Assembly: GCF_029633865.1 (NCBI RefSeq)
Contig: NC_079214.1
Coordinates: 28,177,833-28,241,832, forward strand
Direction: 5' to 3'
DNA from: Lampris incognitus
Lineage: Eukaryota; Chordata; Actinopteri; Lampriformes; Lampridae
DNA length: 64,000 nucleotides
In this document: positions 23,201 to 35,200 of the stretch, in pieces
Numbering within the stretch: the first letter of the stretch is position 1
How the letters are laid out: every line of letters starts with the position of its first letter
Program-made: the position numbers and the translations under genes
The notes under the pieces: generated by a model
Databases searched by the model: none
What the model was told of the DNA's origin: nothing
Seen by the model: the letters and a program-made list of their open reading frames with translations, nothing else

Positions 23201-26200
23201 ATACCCCCGCACTAAGTCGATTTTGGAATAGATGGCAGCGCCCGCCAGGTGGGTAGAGAAATCTTGTATGTGCGGTATGGGGTACCGGTCGGGGGTTGTG
23301 GCATTGTTTAGGCGACGGTAGTCCCCGCACGGGCACCAACCCCCGTCGGCCTTAGTAACCATATGAAGAGGGGAAGCCCACGGGCTGTCAGAGCGGCGGA
23401 CAATGCCGAGGCGCTCCATAGTCGAAAACTCCTCCCTGGCTATTGCGAGCTTGGCCGAGTCGAGGCGTCGGGCCCGGGCGTAAACTGGGGGGCCCACTGT
23501 GGTGATATGATGTTCCACGCCGTGCTTGGCCACCGCCGAGGAGAAGGTGGGTGTGGTGAGCTCGGGGAAATTTGCGAGCAGGCGTTGGTATGGATCCCCG
23601 GTGGAGAGTGTGTTAGCGAGGCACAGCGCTCCAGCCCCCCCAAGCGTGCAGGGGTATGACGCAAAAGAGACGGCATCAATCACGCGACAGTTTTTAACAT
23701 CCACCAGCAGGTTGAAAGCACAGAGGAAATCCGCACCTAGGAGCGGGGTGGATACAGCAGCCATCACAAAGTCCCAGCCGAAACGTCGGCCGCCAAAACA
23801 CACGTCCACATGTCTGATACCGTACGTCCGAATGGACGTGCCGTTGGCGGCGTCCATCTGGGGGCCGTGACTGTCGGTCATCATGTCCACAGCTTGTGCT
23901 GGTAGTATGCTGCGTTGAGCACCAGAGTCAACCAGCAGCCGCCGGCCCGACAAGGAGTCTCTGATGAACAACAGCTTGCAGTCATGGCCGGCGCCCATAG
24001 CCGTTAATGAGCGCCGGCCTTGGCGTTTCCCTGAACCCTGTAACTGCAGGGTTTGCGACACTGTTTTGCTTTTGCCCCAAACCTGGCATGGTAATAACAG
24101 AGCCTGTCGTCAGGTTGGCAGCGGGCTGTCACCGCAGCCGCGGTGTCCATATAGTCGTACACAGGTGGTGGTGGGCCGGTCTTGTGGGGTAGCAGGGCAT
24201 GCACAAACTTTTGCCGGTTGGCCAGGAAAACCCTGTCTGCTTCAGCAGCCAGAGAACGGTAGTCCTTGGAGGCAGCGAGAGGAGAACTGGCCAGTGCTGT
24301 GCGTACAGGTGCGGGGAGCTGCCTCAGAAAAATGTGTGTGAAAAGAAAGGCCGGATCAGCCGATCCCAGCACAGACAGCATTTTTTCCATTAACTCGGAC
24401 GGTTTGCCGTCGCCGAGGCCATTCGGGGACAGTAAACGGTCTGCCTTCCCCAGCTCCGACAGTTCAAATATTTTCTGGAGGAATGTCTTTCTAGCATCGT
24501 ACTTGCCAGCAGCTGGCGGAGCTTCCAACAGTGTCATTGCTCGCACCGTTGTCGATGCGTCTAACGCCACCACTACGTGGAAGTACTGCGTTGCATTCTG
24601 CGTTATCCCTCTCAGCTGGAATTGGGCTTCCACATGTTGAAAGCACGGCCGTGGATTATGCTGCCAAAAGTCGGGTAGCTTCACAGTAGCGGTGTAAATG
24701 CTAGCGTCAGCAATAGCCATGTTGTTAGCACCGGCGTCGTCGTTGTCAGACATACTCGTATTAGTAGTTCGATCACGTCGGGGTCACCAATGTGGAGTTA
24801 GAAAACAACGAGACAGGAGACGTGAGAGTAGACGTAGTCGAGGTAGTTTACTAGCTCCAACTTTGCATGTCATACATTCGACAACGACACTGAACTGTGT
24901 ACCGGAAGCGGAAGTGCATTATGTGACCCCTCGCCTCTTCCCTTAAAGGTACACCGTCCTCTTAGGTGAATGTCTCTAGTTATATAGATGTGGGTCACCA
25001 CAATATATATATATATATATATATATATGTTACGACCCTCGGTCTGGTTAGGGTGCAACAATTACTGTACTGGGTAACAGTGAGGTGAGGGTTCAACACA
25101 GTGAGACATAAACGTTTAAATATAATAAAATATAAATATTTATTGATACCATGACAGGACAAGGGAACCAAACGGTTGCCAAAACAATAAACTGCTAACA
25201 AAAGTAACCCACCCTTGATAGTGCTGAAAAGCACAAAACCTAAAGACAGAAGGTGGCAACCGTTCAGTTCCCTTGTCCTGTCACGGTGTCAATAAATATT
25301 TATATTTTATTATATTTAAACGCTTATGTCTCACTGTGTTGCACCCTCACCTCACTGTTACCCAGTACACTAATTGTTGCACCCTCACCAGACCGAGGGT
25401 CATAACAAAATGGGGGCTCATCCGGGATATTGGCGGCTTTGGTCTGGCTAGTTGCCATTTCCTGTAGTGTGCTGTGTTAACATTTGGTGTTGGGTGGTTT
25501 TAAGCAGTGTTCATTATTGTTTGGTGTTAACAGGTGTTGTTGGTGTGTTCTTGGTTTGGTGGTGGGTACGGTTGTGGCTGCTTGTCCACTTCCTTTCACC
25601 CTCTGCCATGGTGTTGGTCCTGGTGGCGGAGCTTCGTGCCAAAGCAGACGAGGTCCAATGACCTTAGAGCTGTGAGTGCGAGGTGCGCTGCACTCTCAAC
25701 CTCCACCATGCCTCCTCCACCAGCTGGTCCATGCTAGCACATCTTGTGTTGTGACTGTGTGTGTGCTTTGTGTTTTTATTTTGTGTGGTCACGAGTTGTA
25801 GCTGGTTCACCTGCAGGTCGAACACAGCTACGTTGTTTGGCATGGGTCACGACCGTGACCGTGTTGTGTGGTGTTTTTTGTTTGGTCACGAGTTGTAGCT
25901 GGTTCACCTGTGGGTCGAACGCAGCTACGTCATTTGGCGTGGGTCGCCAGCATGACGGTGTGTGTGTGCTACTTTGTGTTGTCTGTCAGTAACTTGTTGT
26001 GCTTGAGGGCCACTTTGTAGGTGACCATGTGTTGGTGGGAAGGTGCTGGCCATTTTTGGGTCACATTTTGGATGTAGTGGAGCTACTTGTGGTGACCCTT
26101 TGGGTTGTGGCTGAGGTGCTCCACCTTTTTGTTTGGTCACATGTTACTGTTATGTAGCACATTGTCAGTTTTTGGATCTTGTGGGGTTTTTTTTAACAAG

Positions 26201-29200
26201 CCTGTAGGGGCTTGTTTTTATGGGTGGGGGTGTTATGGCCACGGGTGTGTCTGTGTCCGTATAGTTGTTTTGTGTTGCCTTTTTGTATTTAACTCTCACT
26301 CTACATTCAGGTATCCGCCAGGTGCTCCTCATCACCTAATCAACCAGTCAACAAATTGTCCAATTTCCATCAGCTGTGTGCAGTCTCCCATTTAAACCCC
26401 CACATGTCTTCAGTTCACCAGACAGCTAGTTTAGTTTGTGTGATTTTAGTTTGTGTGTGTGGAAACTTTGTGTTGATGTCTTTTGTCTCTGTAGCTACTT
26501 TGTGTTTGTAATGTCTGGCCCGTTTTCGGTTGTTTGCATTTTTGACTTTTGAGTTATGTTTAGCGTTTAGTTCTTTAGTTCTTTTGGGCAAGGGGATCAA
26601 GGTAAGACACCCATGGGCAAACATCCCAACACGTAGCTTACCTCTGTTAGACACACTAGGTTAGGAGGGGTTGCCACCTTCTGTCTTTGGGTTTGGTGCT
26701 TTTCAGCACTGTCAGGGGTGGGTTACTTTTGTTAGTAGTTTATTGTTTTGGCAACCGTTCGGTTCCCTTATCCTGTCATGGTGTCAATAAATATTTATAT
26801 TTTATTATATTTAAACGTTTATGTCTTACTGTGTTGTACCCTCACCTCACTGTTACCCAGTACACTAATTATTGCACCCTCTCCAGACCAAGGGTCGTAA
26901 CAATATATATATATATATGTGTGTGTGTGTTTTTTTTTTTTTACTCTGCCACACAGCAAAACAACTAACCAATGGAGGGGAATACTTTCTAAGGGCACTG
27001 CATGTTAGCCACTCATGAGCAGATGCAAACCCCCTCATGCACTTCATAATCATGCAGCATATAAACACACACAGAAGTACACAAAAGGCTGAGGACGACT
27101 CTTGCACTCTCCGTTAATGTGCCTCACACATACAAACAACAGACTTCTCGAAACCATGTCATACAAATACCCCAATATACAGACCACCCCACTGGCAGTC
27201 CCTTTCATTTCTCTCCCTCCACTCACATCGCTGTCCAACAGCACTGTGTGCTCGGTCCCAGAGTGTGCCATTAAGTACTTGGCATGGAACAGCCGTCCAT
27301 CGAAGCTGTGCCAGGGCATCAGGGCGTTGCTCAGCAGCGGGCAGCCGGCGGCACAGTTGGCCCCCAGCAGGTGACTCAGTCCTCGCACGTAGAGAGAGCC
27401 CAGCTGCACCGCGCGGCTGGAGATGTAAGGCAGCTGAGGGAAGAAAAAGTAAAGACTGTTCACTTGGTTATACAATTTTGTCCCTTGTGTGGCTTTATCG
27501 TGGGGTTACATGCTAAACAGTAAATATTACAGGGGCACTAATAAATGTTGGTTTTTTCTTCTTTTTTTTAACTTATTCTACCTGTGTTAGCACTGTACTT
27601 CTGTCCATTGCAGACTGTTTGGCAACTTGTAAAGTTTATGCAAATGCTTGCAAGGGAGCAAATGCCAGTAATATAATAAAGATAAAAGTAGCTGAGCCTA
27701 TAACATTAAAAGGTGTTAATGTCTTGAAACTAACATATAAAAGCATTTTTTGCTTCACACCAAAACTACTATACTATTTTAGAGCAGTTATTTAGCAAAG
27801 ACTTGATAAGCAATAACTAAGTGAAAATTATGTAAGTGATAAATGTAAAGATATCTAATCTTCCTTTAATATTTGCATTTCTTCCCATTGGAGATCATTA
27901 TCAATGATGACATGGTTGATGTTACCTTAAATATGAACCTGTTCTACTTTTGGAGGTCATTCTGGATGTGAGCAAATAGATGACAATGGCAGTGCTTTAG
28001 GTTTCCTTTTCCTTCTTGTTAAAGTTTGATATACTAAGTGAGGAAGGACGGATGCTCAGCAGGATAAAGAACAGTCCAAGTCCTCTCCAAGTTCAAATCT
28101 AGTTTACAAACTTGGTCTCCTCTCTATTTCCCCAGTGTTCTCTGTCACTCGATAATGGATGGTATCTAATGAAAAATGGAGATCCAAATGACTGGTTTAA
28201 CAGCTGTTGGACAAAGAGAAGCACACAGCCAAATTTTGTCATTTACTTCCTTTAGCCTTGGTGATGCTAATCACGTTACGTTTTCTATCTATTAAAGGGA
28301 CCACAAACGTAATGTATGATAGATTCAAGGGCCGATAAGAAAAGTTTCAGGCATTTTTTTTTTTTTGCCGTTTCCCCCTTTTTCTCCCCAATTGTACTTG
28401 GCCAATTACCCCACTCTTCTGAGCCTTCCTGGTTGCTGCTCCAGCCCCTCTGCCGATCCGAGGAGGGCTGCAGACTACCATATGCCTCCTCCGATATATG
28501 TGGAGTCGCCAGCCGCTTCTTTTCACCTAACAGTGAGGAGTTTCGCCAGGGGGGATGCAGCACTGGGAGGATCACTCTATTCTCCCCAGTTCGCCTTCCC
28601 CCCAAACATGCACTCCGACAGACCAGAGGAGGTGCTAGTGCAGCGACCAGGACACATACCCACATCGGCTTCTCACCTGCAAACACGGCCAATTGTGTCT
28701 GTAGGGATGCCCGACCAAGACGGAGGTAACACGGGGATTCGAACCAGAATCCCCGTGTTGGTAGGCAATGGAATAAACCACTATGCTACCTGGACGCCCC
28801 TATTTTCAGGCATGTTTTATCATTTATGAGACACTATTAGATGCCATATGGTCGGTCTACTGGAAAAGCAATGTGTGCCGTCACATACTCAAAGCTGAGA
28901 AACTCCACCGGTGTCATGCTTCAGTACAGAAGAGCCAATTCGCGTAATCCAACATCAACTTGTGCAGACAAAATGGTGGAAAGTGACTCAAAATGCAACA
29001 AGTGCAGATTACGTTAATTGTGTCCATAAGTGCCAGAAAATGGTGTAAAATTGGGTGACATAATAGTCTGCAATCCCATTCACCTGAGTCAATGATATTT
29101 CAGAGCATTTACTCAAGTGACCGGAGGATTTCTCCGAGTGGTTATATTTCAATGACTGCATTTCAGAAATCATCCATGATGAGAAAATTCGACTTAAAAC

Positions 29201-32200
29201 CGACTTTTGGACACATGTCTTGGTTGTATAAGCTCTTGATTTTCAATTATTCCCCTGAATTGTTAGTTTATATGATTCCTAACAGTATTTTTAACCACTT
29301 GTTTACTTTCCTCCTAACACCGTGTCCTAACAGCAAGCAGTGTACGACAATCGCGAAGCATTGGACGTTGTCTGTCCACACCGAAACCATCATGTACACA
29401 AACAGCTGTACGCTCCAGATCAAACTGGAGACAATTCTCATCCGTGACGCAGGGCCTTTCAATGCCAGTGACAGGAAACGGCTTTTAACAAGATGCAACC
29501 TCACATTTTGATCGACCGGCTTGCTTCTTATTTTAATTTACCTGATCAGCTTTTAATGTTACTTTTAAACTGTTTAACAGACAGAACCCAGCAGGTTTTA
29601 GTTAATGGAGTCATGTCCAATGTCCAGGTCTCAAACAGGGGCTCACCACAGGGTTGCGTTCTTTCCCCCCTGCTTTTTATTTTGTATACAGACAGCTGTC
29701 GGTCTTCTAATGAGGGTAGCTACCTGGTGAAATTCTCTAACGATACCGCACTTTTGCCTCTTGTTCAGGTCTCGGAGTCAGATCACAGTTTTGCCCTACC
29801 TGCCTTTTTTTGATTGGTGTGATTATAACTTCCTTGACCTTAACATGTCAAAAACTAAGGATGGTGCAATGATAACTTCCTTGACCTTAATGTGTCAAAA
29901 ACTAAGGAACTTATCATTGATCTTAGGAAGAACAGTGATATGCCCAAAGCTAGCATGATACATGGCGAGGATGTTCTAATTGTTGACACTTATAAGTACT
30001 TGGGAACCTTGTTCAACTCCCAACTCAAGTTCGACGTGAACACATTTAATTGTCAAGCGTGGACAACAAAGAATTCACTTAATGCAGAAACTTAACTCCT
30101 TTAATGTCTGTAACCCCATTTTATGTAATTTTTTACCAGCCATTTATTGAAAGTCTTTTAACTTTTTCCTCTATTTGATGGTTTAACGGGTTGACTGTGG
30201 AGGACAGAAATAGAATAAACAGTATCGTTAAGGTCTGCTCCAAAATAATCGGAGTCCAGCAGAGAGACTTGTGCTCCCTCTGGGAGAAACGTGTGGCCCA
30301 GAAAGCAAAAGGAATTGTTAGCCAATCTGACCATGTCCTGTCCAGTGAATTCATCGTAATGCCCTCAGGCCGGCACTATAAAGTGCCCCCTAGGAAAACA
30401 AATCGCTATTCTCGGTCCTTCATTCCTTCTGCCATCGGGCTGTTAAATGCTGAGATTAGTCATTTTAAATAAATGCTTTATATTCTTTTAAACCACAGTA
30501 GTTGGTTTATACCTTGTCTGTTTTCCATATGGCTTGTGGGCCTGTGCGTTCACTGACTGTAGTGGGAGAATGTGGCGTGCATCTTGGAATGCTTCATTTG
30601 TTTATTTATTGTTCTATTCTTTTGACTTATATGGATATCCAAAGGAATTGAATCGAGTGCAACTGGACTTGGTATACATCCATGAAGACGTTTCGCCTCT
30701 CATCCAAGAGGCTTCATCCGTTCGTGCCTTTCTGACTAGACCAAGCTAGTCTGACTGGCTGGTGATGAAACTCAAGATATTTATCCTCTTTGGAGTCGTT
30801 ATCAGACCTATTGATGTCCATGGCTCTTTGTGTGCCGATGTTTAGCAACGCCCGTCGTTATCAGAGGTATTGATATGCGTGGCTCTTTTGTGTTCCGATG
30901 TTAAGCCACGCCCGTCGTTATCAGAGCTATTGATGTGCATGGCTCTTTGTGATCTGATGTTAAGCAGCGACGGTTGTTGGGGGTGTTAGTTTCGACTTCG
31001 TTAGTGCTCCATTCAGTGGTCATGAGTCGTTGGAGCCGTTAGTGACCGACTGTTGTTCTTGGAGGCTAAGCTTCTTGAGTCTCCTGGGTAGAGATGAAAG
31101 GACGGCATTGTAAGTGGGAGATAGGTGGTGTCGCAGACCTCCTCCTCTGTTGAGGGATGGTTTTTCCAGTTTCGCATAGATGGCTTCCTTTACCCCTCTT
31201 TCAAACCATCTATCTTATCTGTCCAAAATGTGTACGTTGCTGTCCTCGAAGGAGTGTGTCTTCTCCTTTAGGTGTAGTCTTATCCTGAGGAGTTTGGTCT
31301 TCTGTGTTGGGCCATCCATTTGTGTAGTGGTTGTTTGGTTTCTCCTATGTATAGGTTAGTGCAATCCTCATTGAATTGTACAGCATACACCAGATTGCTT
31401 TTCCGGGTGTGTGGTGCACGGTCTTTGGGATGAACCAGTTTTTGTCGGAGTGTGTTGCTGGGTTTGAAGTGTACCGGGATGCGGTGTTTGTTAAAAATTC
31501 TCTTGAGTTTCTCGGAGACCCCAGAAACACACAGGATGACTATGTTATTCCTTCTGTTCCTTTTCTCCTCATCGTTCACCCGGTTGGTCTTTTTGGAACG
31601 TGTTGCAGTTTTCACAAAGGTCCAACTGGGGTAGCTGCAGGTTTTCAAAGCTCCATTCAAGTGTTCGTGTTCTTCCCGTTGGGCCTGAGTGCTGCTGGGC
31701 ACATTGTCAGCTCTGTGTTGCAGAGTTCTGATGACGCTCAGTTTGTGTTCCAGAGGGTGGTGTGAGTCGAAAAGTAGATATTGCTTAACATCGGATCACA
31801 AAGAGCCATGCACATCAATAGCTCTGATAACGACGGGTGTTGCTAAACATTGGCACACAAAGAGCCATGGACATCAATAGCTCTGATAACGACTGTGAGT
31901 TTGTGTATGTCTGGGTGGACTGTGGGAACTGAATTGCCCTTCTGGGATAAATAAAGTTGTCTGAATCTGAATAAATTGTCCCTAGGTATGAATGTGTGTA
32001 TGTGTGTGTGCGTGCGTGCGTGCGTGCGTGTGTGTCGGCCCTGCGTGATGGCCTGGCAGCCTGTCCAGGGTGTCTCCCCACCTGCCGCCCAATGACTGCT
32101 GGGATAGGCTCCAGCATCCCCGCAACCCTGAGAGCAGGATAAGCGGTTTGGATAATGGAATGGATTTGACTGATCAATAATGTTATTATGAATAAAAACC

Positions 32201-35200
32201 TCACCCCAAGAATAAAATTTGACATTCCCTATTTCCAAATATAATGGGTAAATATTCACAGATGACTGTGAGTAGGGTAACAGCTTGACATTATTGTTTT
32301 GTGTATCATTTAACTTAAAGCTGCAATGCTGATAATGTACATGGAAACAACTGTTATATTTTGGTATACAATGGCATATTCAAGACAATAGGTCAAACAC
32401 AAATAGCAAGATGATGAATGCTGCTTGTTAATTTACTACTCGTGTCATTATTGTGATCTACCTAATGTGCACTTACAATAGTTGTATGCAACGTGACATG
32501 CAGTGTGACGATATCATTACTGTGTAGTGCTTTAAGATGCCTGTAGGCCAGCGTTTCTCAAAGTGTGTGGCGCGCCCCCCCTGGGGGGCACAGAGGCATG
32601 ACGGGGGGGGCGTGTCCAGGGGGAATGTAGTACAGAACTACTGATTGGACGTCGGAATCTTTTTCACAGCGGAACAATCAACAAAATGTGCTTTCATGAG
32701 ACAGAGTCTGTAGGTTCACAAAATGGAGAGATATTTGACAGGGATGAAAAGAAAGACAGGTGATGCTCTCGAGACAAACAAGACAAAGCTCTTAGCTGAT
32801 GGTCATCAACCAAAAACCAAGTAAAGAAAATATGACGAAGCCTATCTTGCTCTTGGGTTCACAGTGAATGTGGTGGGAGATGAGGAGGGGCCAGTGTGTA
32901 TTTTATGTCTGAAAACTGGCAGCTGATAGTATGAGACCAAACAACTTAAAAAGACACTTAGAGACATTACACCCCAGTCACGTCAATAAGCCACTTGAGT
33001 TCTTTCAGAGAAAATGTGGTGCAAACTGTCAGCAGGAACGTTGCTTTAGACTTCTTGACTGTTGCCTGACAGAACATGGGCTGAAATGGGAGAACTGTGC
33101 AGGCATTTGCACGGATGGTGCACAGACCATAGCAGGGAAAATGAAGGGATTGCAGACACTAATCAAGAGGGTCTCACCAAATGTGCAATGGACGCACTGT
33201 ATCATGCACAGAGAAGTGTTTGCATCAAGACAGATTAGCCTTGACCTAAATGACATTTTGACCAATGTTGTTAGTGTGGTCAATTTCATCAAAACAAGAC
33301 CCCTGAAAGCACAACTGTTCTCTGCACTTTGTGAGGCGATGGGAGCTGAACATTCAGATGTGTTGTTTCACAGCAAAGCTAGGTGGCTCTCGCAAGGTAA
33401 AGTGTTGCGAGTCTTTGAGCTCAGAGAGAAAATTCGGGTGTTTCTGGAGGATGAGCCTATGCTTGAAGTTGCAAGCAAGTTTAGTGATGAACAATATCTG
33501 ATGAAACTCGCCTATCTCAGATATATTTGGAAAGCTGAATGAATTAAATCTTCAGCTTCAAGGCAGAGACAAGCACCTTCCTGGCAGACAAGATCAGTGC
33601 ATTCACTCGAAAGCTTGAGATGTGGAGCAGGTGACTTGATCAAGGAAATTCTGATTTCTTTGAGAATCTGAGTGAATTTGTTGAAACCAGTGATTCTGGA
33701 GCCACCACAGTGATTTCATGTCTAAAGGAGCACATCTCCTCCCTGAGAGGATTCTTTCAAAAATATTTCCCAAACAACAGTGCTCAGTATGACTGGGTGA
33801 CAGGTCCATTCCCTGCACCAGCACCTGCTGATTTCAGCTTTGCTGAAGAGGACCAGTTCATCGAGATGACATCGGACTCCACCCTGAAGCTGAGCTTTAC
33901 AGCTCAGACACTGAGTGAATTCTGGCTTGGTGTAGAGAGGGAGTTCCACTCATTGGACTGAGGGCTGTGGGCATTCTGCTTCCCTTCACCACATCCTATC
34001 TCTGTGAGATGGACTTTTCTGCTGTTGCCTCGCTTAAAACAAAGTACAGCTCTAAGCTCAACATTGAGCATGACTTGAGAGTGGCAGCAACCACATTTTG
34101 AAAAGATGTGCAGTACAAAACAGGCTCATTGCAGCCACTAATGCAGTGATAAGACTTAAGCTCTCACAAATTGACTTGCTCATAATTTTTCCCAAATATC
34201 TGCATTTTGTTCTTTCTTTTTTTTTTGCACAGGTTGAACTTCATTGTTATCGTTCTAGCAAAGTGATTTTTAAATTTTATTTCATTTTTCTCTATTTTTG
34301 AAAAAGCACACACTGATGGTGCAATCTAGTGACAAATGTCACAAAAAGAGGTTTGATAAAGTTGAAGTGGAACTTGTGTTTGTTATTTGCACAACAGAAG
34401 TTACTGAAAGAAAAGTGAAAGGAAAGTTCATAATCTTGATGTTATCTAAATAAAGTTAAACCAGTGTTAATTTTGTCAGCGAAAATTCTGACAAAAAATA
34501 TTTCGTTGACGACCTTCTATTTCATGACTTAATTGTAATGGCAACACAAATAAAATAATATTTTACAATGCAAATTACGATGAAATCTTAAATCATTGTA
34601 CACTGACAAGAAAAAACCAGACAAACTTCCATGCCCTCTTTCAGCAGACAAGAGAGAACCTAGATTACGCTGTACAGTTCAAAACATTGGTTGTTTTTCT
34701 TGTTAACTAATCACTTGCATGCATGAATCTGCAAGTCCAAGTGCAAATTCTCATTGCCTTCATGCATCCTTCTCATTGGATGGTTTGTCCCTGCTCAGTT
34801 CATGCCCGCGCAAATGCTAGGTTATGAGAGAATCTGGAGAATCTGAGCGTAAACTGTTATACTGTCTATGGCGTAAACAGCATGGTAAACTGGCTCTGGC
34901 TGCATTATGAGTTGCTCAACACAAGCGAGTGGGACCACCAACCAGGTCGGAAGAAAGAAGAGAGAGGACCTATGGGTACATTTCACCTACTGCCTTTTGG
35001 AAAAAAGGACAAAGTGTGTTGTTTCCAAAGAGAATGGAAAGCCGTGTGGCTATACCATGGGCGGAAAAAATACCACCAACCTCAAACGTCATTTGAAGAC
35101 ATGCCACCCTGCAGTATCTGCCAAGGTAATTATGTAACTTTTGTTTGATTCGATAACAGTAGGTAAACGAAACATTAGCTACGTGTCCTTCGGAAGAAGT

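Larger units (their letters stand above)
20540..25002 (-). mobile_element. Ty3/gypsy LTR retrotransposon, complete structure, 4463 bp
   Basis: Two 212-bp LTRs (20540-20751 and 24791-25002) start TGTGGTGACC and end CTCCACA in the element's sense and differ at one position. The primer site matches the tRNA-Trp 3' end, and a G7 polypurine tract precedes the 3' LTR. Order is Gag, protease, reverse transcriptase, RNase H, integrase. Pol has two frame breaks (near 22115-22150 and 21645-21655). The Gag C-X2-H-X9-C-X3-C knuckle plus tRNA-Trp priming recalls the CsRn1 clade; that assignment is inference. It inserted in a (TA)n repeat within fam120b intron 11. Confidence 0.95.
25028..26902 (+). mobile_element. 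Non-coding LTR element with a head-to-head LTR
   Basis: Order: LTR in minus orientation (25028-25258), 5'-truncated plus LTR (25255-25407), tRNA-Pro-type primer site (25411-25428), about 1.2 kb of internal DNA, polypurine tract AGGAGGGG (26663-26670), plus LTR (26672-26902). LTRs are 231 bp, TG...CA. (TA)n flanks both sides. No gag or pol similarity was found inside, so it depends on another element. Confidence 0.85.

Noticed and set aside
27050..27226. Continuation of the exon 11 frame
   Set aside because: The frame stays open by chance past donor GCGAT|GTGAGT; conservation stops there and exon 12 joins in the correct phase.
28690..28803. tRNA gene
   Set aside because: Head of a tRNA-derived SINE with target duplications, as for the copy at 40175-40621.
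30795..30965. CRISPR-like array
   Set aside because: Repeats are contiguous 59-60 bp units without spacers, inside a Penelope element of a vertebrate genome.
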